From assembly GCA_030045295.1 (NCBI GenBank), contig JASIGD010000401.1:1-5976 (forward strand): DNA of 5,976 bases. Direction: 5' to 3'. This document shows positions 1-4,602 of this stretch, piece after piece. Each line of letters starts with the position of its first letter. Positions within the stretch are counted from its first letter, which is position 1. Position numbers and translations under genes: made by a program. The stretch is from Streptosporangiaceae bacterium. GTDB lineage: Bacteria; Actinomycetota; Actinomycetes; Streptosporangiales; Streptosporangiaceae. Below the pieces are notes generated by a model, which saw only the letters and a list, made by a program, of their open reading frames with translations, did no database searches and was not told the origin of the DNA.

Positions 1-33
1 AAGGTACAGCGCCAGCTCAACCAGGCTCGGTAG
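1..33 (+). CDS. 3' end of an upstream gene (partial), possibly htpX
   Basis: Reading from base 1 in frame gives KVQRQLNQAR followed by a TAG stop at 31-33. Only ten codons are present, so no family can be assigned from sequence. The stop lies 7 nt before the pspAB start, which suggests the two genes are co-transcribed. In actinobacteria, pspAB homologues are often found next to the membrane zinc metalloprotease gene htpX or other psp genes, so htpX is the best contextual guess. That is inference, not something seen here. Confidence 0.5.
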   Translation, partial: KVQRQLNQAR

Positions 34-40
34 GACGGTC

Positions 41-622
41 GTGGGCTTCCTGGACACCCTGCTGGGCCGGACCAAGCCGGTCCAGCCGAAGCTGGATGAC
101 CTGTTCGCGCTGCCGTCCGCCGCGATCACGCTGGACGCGGGCATGGGGTTCAAGCCGACCGGTTCGGGCTCGGTCTGCTTCCGCCCGGTCGAGGGCAGGT
201 CCTTCGCCGACGTGCAGAAGGACGTGACCGAACTACTCGACGTGAGCGCGGGCCAGGACGGCGGGTTGCCGGTCGAGGTGACCAAGGACTCCTACGGCTT
301 CACCTGGCTGGTCAGCTCGCACATGTCCGACGAGCTCGAAGCGCTGGTCACCGACCTGCACGCGGTCAACTCCTCGCTGGTCGACAACGGCTTCGGCCCG
401 CAGCTGCTGTGCACCCTGGTCGCCTTCCGCGACGACTCCGAGCGCAGGCTCGCCCTGGTCTACCTGTACAAGCGGGGAACGTTCTACCCGTTCGCGCCGC
501 TGTCCGACGATCGCCGGGATAACGCGCTCGAGCTTCAGGTCAAGGGCGTCATCGGCACTGACCTGAAGTTCGAGCCGGACCTGAGCCGCTGGTTCCCGGT
601 CTGGGGCGCCCCCGGCCTATAG
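41..622 (+). CDS. pspAB: PspA-associated protein PspAB
   Basis: This 193-residue protein matches the actinobacterial PspAB family as I remember it. The start reads MGFLDTLLGR, followed by LFALPSA (about 21-27), a GFKPTGSGSVCFRP block (36-49), YKRGTFYPFAP (143-153) and a C-terminal RWFPVWGAPGL. It has no signal peptide or membrane segment, so it should be cytosolic. The family is linked by neighbourhood to PspA/IM30 envelope-stress proteins and the HtpX protease. Its biochemical role is not established, and the sequence shows no catalytic motif. The GTG at 41 is chosen because the conserved MGFLD start falls there and an AGGA (32-35) overlapping the upstream stop can act as a ribosome binding site. 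Family assignment is fairly secure; function is open. Confidence 0.85.
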   Translation: MGFLDTLLGRTKPVQPKLDDLFALPSAAITLDAGMGFKPTGSGSVCFRPVEGRSFADVQKDVTELLDVSAGQDGGLPVEVTKDSYGFTWLVSSHMSDELEALVTDLHAVNSSLVDNGFGPQLLCTLVAFRDDSERRLALVYLYKRGTFYPFAPLSDDRRDNALELQVKGVIGTDLKFEPDLSRWFPVWGAPGL

Positions 623-656
623 CGGCGGCCGGGCCGGTAACGGCGGTCAGGTGGTT

Positions 657-682
657 GGAATGCGGGCTGACCGCATATCGTT
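657..682 (+). promoter_or_regulatory. Candidate SigR/SigH-type ECF promoter for erpA
   Basis: GGAAT at 657-661 is followed by exactly 18 nt and then GTT at 680-682, in the context CGTTG. This agrees with the known consensus for the thiol-oxidative-stress sigma factors SigR (Streptomyces) and SigH (mycobacteria), GGAAT-N18/19-GTT. Transcription would start near 688-692, leaving a leader of about 45 nt before the erpA GTG. It lies in the only sizeable gap before an Fe-S carrier gene, a plausible target of oxidative-stress control. The match is seen directly; use by this sigma factor is inferred. Confidence 0.5.
660..676. repeat. Inverted repeat in the erpA promoter spacer
   Basis: ATGCGG (660-665) and CCGCAT (671-676) are perfect 6-bp arms around a 5-nt spacer. 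The repeat sits almost entirely between the putative -35 and -10 elements, so it could be a repressor operator. As a terminator for pspAB it would be weak, because no T-run follows. Confidence 0.4.
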
Positions 683-691
683 GGGATTGCA

Positions 692-709
692 CGTGGGAGT
701 CCTCCCACG
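692..709. repeat. 18-bp inverted repeat at the erpA transcript 5' end
   Basis: CGTGGGAG (692-699) and CTCCCACG (702-709) are perfect 8-bp arms separated by TC. The repeat begins within a few bases of the start point predicted from the ECF-type promoter and ends 27 nt before the erpA start codon. It could be a protein-binding operator, or an RNA hairpin with a loop widened to 4 nt. It leaves the ribosome binding site at 727-731 free. Confidence 0.6.
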
Positions 710-736
710 CCGCACACGAGCCACGCAGGAGCTAAG

Positions 737-1084
737 GTGACTGTTCAGCAAGAGGCCACACAGGGAATCGTCCTGACCAACGTCGCGGCCGCCAAGGTGA
801 GCAGCCTGCTCGCGCAGGAGGGGCGAGACGACCTGAAGCTGCGCATCGCGGTCCAGCCGGGCGGCTGCTCCGGTCTCCGCTACCAGCTCTACTTCGACGA
901 GCGCGACATCGACGGCGACATCACCAGCGAGTTCGGCGGCGTGCAGGTGGTAACCGACAAGATGAGCGCGCCGTACCTGATGGGCGCGACCATCGACTTC
1001 GTCGACACGATCGAGAAGCAGGGCTTCACGATCGACAACCCGAACGCGACGGGTTCCTGCGCCTGCGGCGATTCCTTCCACTGA
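737..1084 (+). CDS. erpA: A-type Fe-S cluster carrier/insertion protein (HesB/IscA/ErpA family)
   Basis: This 115-residue cytosolic protein is expected to receive Fe-S clusters and pass them to apo-enzymes. All three cluster-binding cysteines of the family are present: C44 in PGGCSGLRY and C108 and C110 in the C-terminal GSCACGDSF motif. Its length is typical. It resembles the mycobacterial Rv2204c-type protein. The GTG start at 737 follows an AGGAG (727-731) with 5-nt spacing. The downstream kinase gene begins 20 nt after the stop, so the two probably share a transcript. The upstream gap carries a candidate oxidative-stress promoter and a strong inverted repeat. The family is certain; calling it ErpA rather than another A-type carrier is conventional. 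Confidence 0.93.
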   Translation: MTVQQEATQGIVLTNVAAAKVSSLLAQEGRDDLKLRIAVQPGGCSGLRYQLYFDERDIDGDITSEFGGVQVVTDKMSAPYLMGATIDFVDTIEKQGFTIDNPNATGSCACGDSFH

Positions 1085-1104
1085 TACCCACGGGGACACG
1101 CGCC

Positions 1105-2073
1105 GTGCGCATCGCGGTCACCGGGTCGATCGCGACCGACCACTTGATGACGTTTCCTGGCAAGTTCACCGACCAGCTCGTCGCGGACAAGCTGGACAAG
1201 GTGGCCCTGTCCTTTCTCGTCGATGAGCTGCAGATCAGGCGGGGGGGAGTGGCAGCCAACATCGCCTTCGGCCTGGCCTGCCTCGGCCTGCGCCCGCTGC
1301 TGATCGGCAGCGTCGGACCGGACTTCGCCGAGTACCGCTCCTGGCTGGAGGGGCACGGAGTGGACACCAGCGGCGTGCACGAGTCGGTGCTGCGCCACAC
1401 CGCCAGGTTCGTCGCCACCACCGACCTGGTCGGCAACCAGATCGCGTCGTTCTACCCGGGCGCGATGAGCGAAGACGTGCAGATCGAGCTGGCCCCGCTG
1501 GCCGGCCGCTGCGACTTGGTGCTGATCGGCGCGACCGACCCGGAGGCCATGCTCAGCTTCACCAGCCAGTGCCGCAAGCTCGGCCTGCCGTTCGCCGCCG
1601 ATACCTCATGGCAGCTCGCCCGGGTCGAAGGCCCGGACGTGCACGAGCTGGTGGACGGGGCCGCCTACCTGTTCTCCAACGAGTACGAGGCCGCGCTCAT
1701 CGAGCAGAAGACCGGGTGGACGCCGGACGACGTGGTGAGTCACGTCGGCACCCGGGTCACCACGCTGGGCGCCGACGGCGCACGGATCGATCGGACCGGC
1801 GAGTCCGCCATCGAGGTGCCCGGCATCGCCGACGCCCAGATGGCCGAGCCGACCGGGGCCGGCGACGCGTTCCGCTCGGGCTTCCTCGCCGCCGTGGCGT
1901 GGGGCCTGTCCCTCGAGCGCGCGGCGCAACTCGGCAACCTGCTGGCCGTGCACGCGCTGGAGACCGTCGGTACCCAGGAATACGACCTGAAATCCGGCCC
2001 GCTGGCGGACCGTCTCGCCGCCGCCTACGGTGACGCCGCCGCCTCCGAAGTCGCCGCTCACCTGCCCGGCTAG
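1105..2073 (+). CDS. adoK: PfkB/ribokinase-family kinase, probably adenosine kinase (AdoK-like)
   Basis: This 322-residue cytosolic kinase closely follows the M. tuberculosis AdoK (Rv2202c) sequence as I recall it. Shared blocks are AVTGSIATDHLM (4-15), SFLVD (36-40), RGGVAANIAF (46-55), IASFYPGAMSE (113-123) and GTQEYDL near the C-terminus. The PfkB signature 2 appears as PTGAGDAFRSGF (249-260), with D254 as the expected catalytic base next to the anion hole. AdoK phosphorylates adenosine to AMP with ATP in purine salvage. Many databases label such proteins only as carbohydrate kinase. The GTG start at 1105 gives MRIAVTGSIA, where the family begins, with a modest GGGGA (1092-1096) upstream. 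It lies 20 nt after erpA. Family is certain; adenosine as substrate is likely by similarity. Confidence 0.85.
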   Translation: MRIAVTGSIATDHLMTFPGKFTDQLVADKLDKVALSFLVDELQIRRGGVAANIAFGLACLGLRPLLIGSVGPDFAEYRSWLEGHGVDTSGVHESVLRHTARFVATTDLVGNQIASFYPGAMSEDVQIELAPLAGRCDLVLIGATDPEAMLSFTSQCRKLGLPFAADTSWQLARVEGPDVHELVDGAAYLFSNEYEAALIEQKTGWTPDDVVSHVGTRVTTLGADGARIDRTGESAIEVPGIADAQMAEPTGAGDAFRSGFLAAVAWGLSLERAAQLGNLLAVHALETVGTQEYDLKSGPLADRLAAAYGDAAASEVAAHLPG

Positions 2074-2086
2074 ATCTTCAAGATCT
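2072..2086. repeat. 15-bp palindrome overlapping the kinase stop codon
   Basis: AGATCTT (2072-2078) and AAGATCT (2080-2086) are perfect 7-bp arms around one base. The first arm begins inside the TAG stop of the kinase gene, and TTTCT follows. It is AT-rich against a GC-rich background. It could be a weak terminator-like hairpin, with a short stem once a loop is opened, or a protein-binding site. Confidence 0.5.
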
Positions 2087-2131
2087 TTCTACCGAACGGG
2101 TCGTGGTTTCACCTCCGCGAACCGGCTGGTA

Positions 2132-2150
2132 CGCCGTGAGTTCGCCGTGA
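2132..2150 (+). repeat. 8-bp direct repeat pair CGCCGTGA
   Basis: CGCCGTGA occurs at 2132-2139 and 2143-2150, eleven bases apart (about one helical turn). The core GCCGTGA occurs again at 2223-2229, close to the DUF4232 gene. The spacing is compatible with a transcription-factor site, but the short length makes chance possible. Confidence 0.3.
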
Positions 2151-2181
2151 CCCAAACGTGATCCTTTTCGGGCCTGCGCCA

Positions 2182-2212
2182 TGCCCGGGTGCCGCGTTGC
2201 GCTGCCCGGGCA
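2182..2212. terminator. GC-rich stem-loop between adoK and the DUF4232 gene
   Basis: TGCCCGGG (2182-2189) and CCCGGGCA (2205-2212) are perfect 8-bp arms around a 15-nt loop. No T-tract follows, but actinobacterial terminators often lack one. It is placed reasonably to end the erpA-adoK transcript or to insulate the lipoprotein gene. Confidence 0.35.
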
Positions 2213-2227
2213 CGCCCGTCTTGCCGT

Positions 2228-2233
2228 GATAAT
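2228..2233 (+). promoter_or_regulatory. Possible -10 element for the DUF4232 gene
   Basis: GATAAT matches five of six positions of the TATAAT consensus and lies 33 nt upstream of the GTG start. No acceptable -35 hexamer is seen at the normal distance. Only a tentative call is justified. Confidence 0.2.
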
Positions 2234-2266
2234 TGCTGGACGGCGCACGAGGAGGAGGACACGGCA

Positions 2267-2908
2267 GTGATCTCAGGGGGAAGGACCGGCCGGCTGGCCG
2301 GAGGAACGGCCGGCCGCGCGGCTGCGGCGCTCATCTGCATCGCGGCGGTCGCGGGCTGCTCCTCGTCGCCCAGCTCATCAGCCCCGCCCGCGACCTCGGC
2401 GCCCGCCTCCAGCGCGGCCGCGCCGGTTAGCAGCAGCGCACCGGCCACGGCCACGGCCCCGGCCTCGTCCCCGGCGGCACCTGCCGGCTGCGCGACCAGC
2501 TCGCTGCGGGTGAGCCAGGGACCGCCCGAGGGATACGCGGGCGGCACGGATACCTCGATCGATTTCACCAACTCCTCGGGTGCTTCCTGCACGCTGTACG
2601 GCTACCCCGGCGTCTCGCTGGTGTCCGCTCCGCCGTACGCCCAGATCGGCTTGGCCGCCAAACGCACCACCGGCACGCCGGTCAAACTGATCACGCTGGC
2701 GCCGGGCGCGACCGGCCAGGCCGTGCTGCAGATCGTGGACGCACTGAACTTCCCGACCGCCACGTGCGGACCGGTCAAGGCGGCGTATCTGCGCGTCTAC
2801 CCGCCCAACCAGACGGTTCCTGTCTACCTGGCCAACACCTCGCAGGCCTGCTCCAAGCCGGTCCAGATCCTGACCATCGGCCCGGTGCAGGCGGGCTCGG
2901 CAGGCTAG
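2267..2908 (+). CDS. DUF4232-domain lipoprotein
   Basis: This is a 213-residue predicted secreted lipoprotein. The N-terminus has basic residues, a hydrophobic stretch (about 18-30) and a lipobox VAGC ending at C31. A serine/alanine/proline-rich linker (about 32-73) tethers a C-terminal domain (75-207) of the DUF4232 type. That domain has C75, C108, C167 and C195, which could form two disulfides outside the cell. It contains the typical IDFTN-S-GASCTLYGYPGV block at about 98-115. The role of DUF4232 is unknown. The GTG at 2267 is preferred because GGAGGAGG (2251-2258) sits 8 nt upstream and the signal peptide begins properly there. An upstream in-frame GTG at 2189 would add 26 charged residues before the signal. 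The gene ends 71 nt before ctaG. Confidence 0.85.
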   Translation: MISGGRTGRLAGGTAGRAAAALICIAAVAGCSSSPSSSAPPATSAPASSAAAPVSSSAPATATAPASSPAAPAGCATSSLRVSQGPPEGYAGGTDTSIDFTNSSGASCTLYGYPGVSLVSAPPYAQIGLAAKRTTGTPVKLITLAPGATGQAVLQIVDALNFPTATCGPVKAAYLRVYPPNQTVPVYLANTSQACSKPVQILTIGPVQAGSAG

Positions 2909-2910
2909 CG

Positions 2911-2939
2911 GGAGGGGCCGGAGCGGCCGAGCCGCCTCC
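2911..2939. terminator. Nested stem-loop after the DUF4232 gene
   Basis: GGAGG (2911-2915) can pair with CCTCC (2935-2939), enclosing an inner hairpin of GGCCG (2916-2920) and CGGCC (2924-2928) with a GAG loop. It lies just after the TAG at 2906-2908 and before the likely ctaG promoter, as expected for a terminator. There is no T-run. Confidence 0.35.
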
Positions 2940-2966
2940 GGGAACCCCGGTCGACGGTGATCGCGG

Positions 2967-2972
2967 TAGCGT
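2967..2972 (+). promoter_or_regulatory. Candidate -10 element for a leaderless ctaG transcript
   Basis: TAGCGT fits the actinobacterial TANNNT -10 pattern and ends 7 nt before the ATG at 2980, so transcription would begin at or next to the start codon. There is no Shine-Dalgarno sequence before this ATG, which agrees with a leaderless message. No clear -35 hexamer is visible. Confidence 0.4.
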
Positions 2973-2979
2973 GGCAGGC

Positions 2980-4023
2980 ATGGGAAGCGCGCTTGCGCCC
3001 GGATACCACGGCCTCGCCGGGTTGCTGGCCCCCGCTTTGGCGTCCGGGTACACCGGTCCGCCCGAGCTGACCCTGACCCGCGCGCTGACCGAGTGGACGC
3101 TCGACCCGCCCATGCTGGTGCTCGTCCTCCTCCTGGGCGCCGCCTACCTGGCCGGGGTCAGGCGTGTCCGCCGACGGAACACCGCCTGGCCCGTGGCCCG
3201 GCCGATCTGGTTCTGCGGCCTCGGTCTCGGCTTCCTGGTCATCGCCACCATGTCCTGGGTCGGCGTCTACCAGGGGATTCTGTTCTACGCGCGCGCGGTG
3301 CAGACGGTCCTCCTCGTCTTGGTGGTGCCGCTGTTTCTCGCCCTCGGGCGCCCCATCACGCTCGCCATCACGGTGTTCCCGCGCGCGGGCCGGTACCTCC
3401 AGAAGGGCATCCGCTCGCGCGTCGCCCGGATCCTCACCTTCCCCGCGATTACCACGCTGGCGCTGGTGGGCGTGCCGTTCTTCATGTACTTCACATCCTG
3501 GTACACGGCGGTCTTCCACAGCACCACGGTGCGGGAGCTCACCTACCTGGTCCTGATGGCGCTGGGCTTCGCGTTCTTCTGGACCCTGCTGCGGGTCGAC
3601 CCGGTGCCGAAGGCCTACCCCTACGCGGTCTCCATGTGGATCACCGGCGGGGAGGTTATCGGTGACGCGTTCTTCGGCATCGCCGTCATCGCCTACCAGG
3701 GCCTGATCGGCGGAGCCTACTACCAGGCCTTGGGCCGGCCCTGGGGACCCAGCCTGCAGACGGATCAGGTCATCGGCGGGGGAGTGCTGTGGGTCCTCGG
3801 CGACCTGGTCGGCCTGCCGTTCCTCGCCGCGCAGCTGATCCAGATGATGCGCGAGGACGAGTCGGACGCGGCCAAGATCGACGCCGAACTGGACGCCCAG
3901 CAGGCTGAGCAAGAGGCGCAACAAGAAACAGCGGCAGAGCCCGGGCCGCGCGCGGGTACGGATCGGTCCAAGCCGTGGTGGGAGGACGACCCCCGCTTCA
4001 CCGGCCGCTTCAAGTCCAGCTAG
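2980..4023 (+). CDS. CtaG/Caa3_CtaG-family cytochrome c oxidase assembly membrane protein
   Basis: This 347-residue polytopic membrane protein has about six or seven hydrophobic segments (near 43-60, 76-95, 104-124, 153-172, 183-203, 221-240 and 264-288). Family landmarks are WVGVYQGILFYARAVQ (93-108), VVPLFLALGRPITL (115-128), FFW followed by RVDPVPKAYPY (199-215) and DAFFGIAVIAYQG (229-241). The tail (about 290-347) is acidic and glutamine-rich, probably coiled-coil, and ends with a WWEDDPRF motif. Related CtaG proteins are thought to help metallate the CuB/CuA centres of heme-copper oxidases. Only H10 and H180 are histidines, so the usual candidate copper ligands appear to be missing. The ATG at 2980 is chosen for its leaderless promoter context; GTG 2971 is an in-frame alternative. 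The frame also extends upstream over the DUF4232 gene, but that part is not coding. Confidence 0.82.
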   Translation: MGSALAPGYHGLAGLLAPALASGYTGPPELTLTRALTEWTLDPPMLVLVLLLGAAYLAGVRRVRRRNTAWPVARPIWFCGLGLGFLVIATMSWVGVYQGILFYARAVQTVLLVLVVPLFLALGRPITLAITVFPRAGRYLQKGIRSRVARILTFPAITTLALVGVPFFMYFTSWYTAVFHSTTVRELTYLVLMALGFAFFWTLLRVDPVPKAYPYAVSMWITGGEVIGDAFFGIAVIAYQGLIGGAYYQALGRPWGPSLQTDQVIGGGVLWVLGDLVGLPFLAAQLIQMMREDESDAAKIDAELDAQQAEQEAQQETAAEPGPRAGTDRSKPWWEDDPRFTGRFKSS

Positions 4024-4036
4024 CCGCCCTCCCCCG

Positions 4037-4057
4037 CCGCGACGTCCGTCGTCGCGG
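4037..4057. terminator. Bidirectional terminator hairpin between convergent ctaG and tusA
   Basis: CCGCGACG (4037-4044) and CGTCGCGG (4050-4057) form a perfect 8-bp GC-rich stem with a 5-nt loop. It lies in the 52-nt space between the stop codons of two convergent genes. Such a hairpin can end transcripts from both sides. A short GGTTT follows on the plus strand at 4072-4076; no T-run follows on the minus side. Confidence 0.6.
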
Positions 4058-4075
4058 GTGGCGGCCTCGTCGGTT

Positions 4076-4399
4076 TCACAGCGTGCGGCGGATGAACAGC
4101 GCCCAGCCGCGGGAGAGTTCGGCGTAACCGGCGAACTCCTGCGACTTCATCGCGCACCAGGATGGCACGTCGGTGTAGGCCGCCGGGTCGTCGGCCAGGA
4201 CCGCGACCACCGCGCCCAGCGGAACGTCCCTGATCTGCTCCGCGAGCATGATGATGGGGATCGGGCACTTCCGGCCGAGCGCGTCGATCGTCAGCGCGGG
4301 CACCAGGCCGGACGGTGGTACCACCGTCCGTTCGGGCTCAAGAAAAGGGCCGGAACCACCATCGGCGGCCGGCGGGTCCCCCGAGCGATACAACCTCAT
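4076..4399 (-). CDS. TusA/SirA-family sulfurtransferase
   Basis: This is a 107-residue cytosolic protein. The TusA fold covers about 36-107 and includes the signature IDALGRKCPIPIIML with the CPxP motif, where C45 is the expected persulfide-carrying cysteine. A later block, DDPAAYTDVPSWCAMKSQEF, contains C82 as in many actinobacterial members. TusA proteins relay persulfide sulfur to tRNA thiolation, molybdenum cofactor or Fe-S pathways; the target here is unknown. The ATG at 4399 is supported by GAAGG (4411-4407 on the minus strand) with 7-nt spacing. It gives a 35-residue proline-rich extension before the domain. A GTG at codon 33 (4303) would give a more usual 75-residue protein but lacks a good ribosome binding site. 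The gene is divergent from ctaC and convergent with ctaG. A 22-bp palindrome lies within codons 24-31. Confidence 0.85.
   Translation of the reverse strand: MRLYRSGDPPAADGGSGPFLEPERTVVPPSGLVPALTIDALGRKCPIPIIMLAEQIRDVPLGAVVAVLADDPAAYTDVPSWCAMKSQEFAGYAELSRGWALFIRRTL
4309..4330. repeat. 22-bp perfect palindrome inside tusA
   Basis: Bases 4309-4319 (CGGACGGTGGT) are followed directly by their reverse complement at 4320-4330, with no spacer and no mismatch. It falls in the N-terminal extension of the tusA frame (codons 24-31 on the minus strand), upstream of the conserved domain. It may be an operator or may simply lie in coding sequence. Confidence 0.7.
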
Positions 4400-4510
4400 G
4401 CGAGCACCTTCACGCCCCCAATAATGCCCGGCGTCGGCTCCGGTACGCGCGCGGCACGAAGATGACCGCAAACATGTGGGGGTCGTCGAAGGCCCGGGGG
4501 CGGCGCGCGA

Positions 4511-4516
4511 TACTGT
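4511..4516 (+). promoter_or_regulatory. Possible -10 element for the ctaC operon
   Basis: TACTGT fits TANNNT and would start transcription near 4523, giving an 80-nt leader that contains the G-rich tandem repeat. I see no convincing -35 hexamer 17-18 nt upstream. This is a tentative call in the 203-nt gap between the divergent tusA and ctaC genes. Confidence 0.25.
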
Positions 4517-4541
4517 TTGCACGACACGCTGTAGCAGAACA

Positions 4542-4585
4542 AGGGTGGGCTTGTGGGAAAAATAGGGTGGGCTCGGGGGAAGAAA
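4542..4585 (+). repeat. Imperfect 22-bp tandem repeat, G-quadruplex-prone, in the ctaC leader
   Basis: The unit at 4542-4563 is repeated directly at 4564-4585 with 18 of 22 positions identical; both copies start AGGGTGGGCT. On the coding strand there are six G-tracts of three or more (4543-4545, 4547-4549, 4555-4557, 4565-4567, 4569-4571, 4575-4579) with loops of 1, 5, 7, 1 and 3 nt. This satisfies the usual quadruplex pattern more than once. It ends directly before the ctaC ribosome binding site, so it could affect translation or bind a regulator on one DNA face. The repeat is seen; the function is inferred. Confidence 0.75.
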
Positions 4586-4586
4586 G

Positions 4587-4594
4587 AAGGAAGG
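4587..4594 (+). promoter_or_regulatory. Ribosome binding site that decides the TTG start of ctaC
   Basis: AAGGAAGG lies 8 nt before TTG 4603. No other in-frame start nearby (GTG 4567, ATG 4462) has a comparable site, and both would place an over-long region before the lipoprotein signal. Confidence 0.65.
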
Positions 4595-4602
4595 CCCTCG
4601 AC

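Noticed and set aside
2189..2266. An upstream GTG start that would lengthen the DUF4232 protein by 26 residues
   Set aside because: The added segment is charged and cysteine-containing, lies before the signal peptide and crosses the ribosome binding site. GTG 2267 has an excellent GGAGGAGG.
2940..2972. ECF-type -35 GGGAACC (2940-2946) paired with TAGCGT or CGT near 2970 as a ctaG promoter
   Set aside because: The spacing is 20 nt or more, too long for known ECF promoters. The same bases form a small CCGGG-AAC-CCCGG hairpin that could be chance.
2764..2979. Upstream in-frame extension of ctaG over the DUF4232 gene
   Set aside because: This part is out of frame with the real DUF4232 coding sequence and reads as low-complexity G/P/A-rich residues. 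The membrane protein begins sensibly at 2980.
2905..3924. A 339-codon open frame on the minus strand opposite ctaG
   Set aside because: It is antisense to a clear membrane-protein gene. Its composition is the R/G/E/D/H-rich pattern of a GC-rich shadow frame, with no recognisable domain.
4524..4532. ACA-CGC-TGT dyad upstream of ctaC as a CRP- or Rex-like operator
   Set aside because: The arms are only 3 bp and do not match the TGTGA-N6-TCACA or the Rex-type consensus.
4315..4602. Upstream in-frame extension of ctaC (for example ATG 4462 or GTG 4567)
   Set aside because: It would put 12 to 47 extra residues before an already adequate lipoprotein n-region. These starts lack good ribosome binding sites, and the stretch is the G-rich repeat and promoter region.
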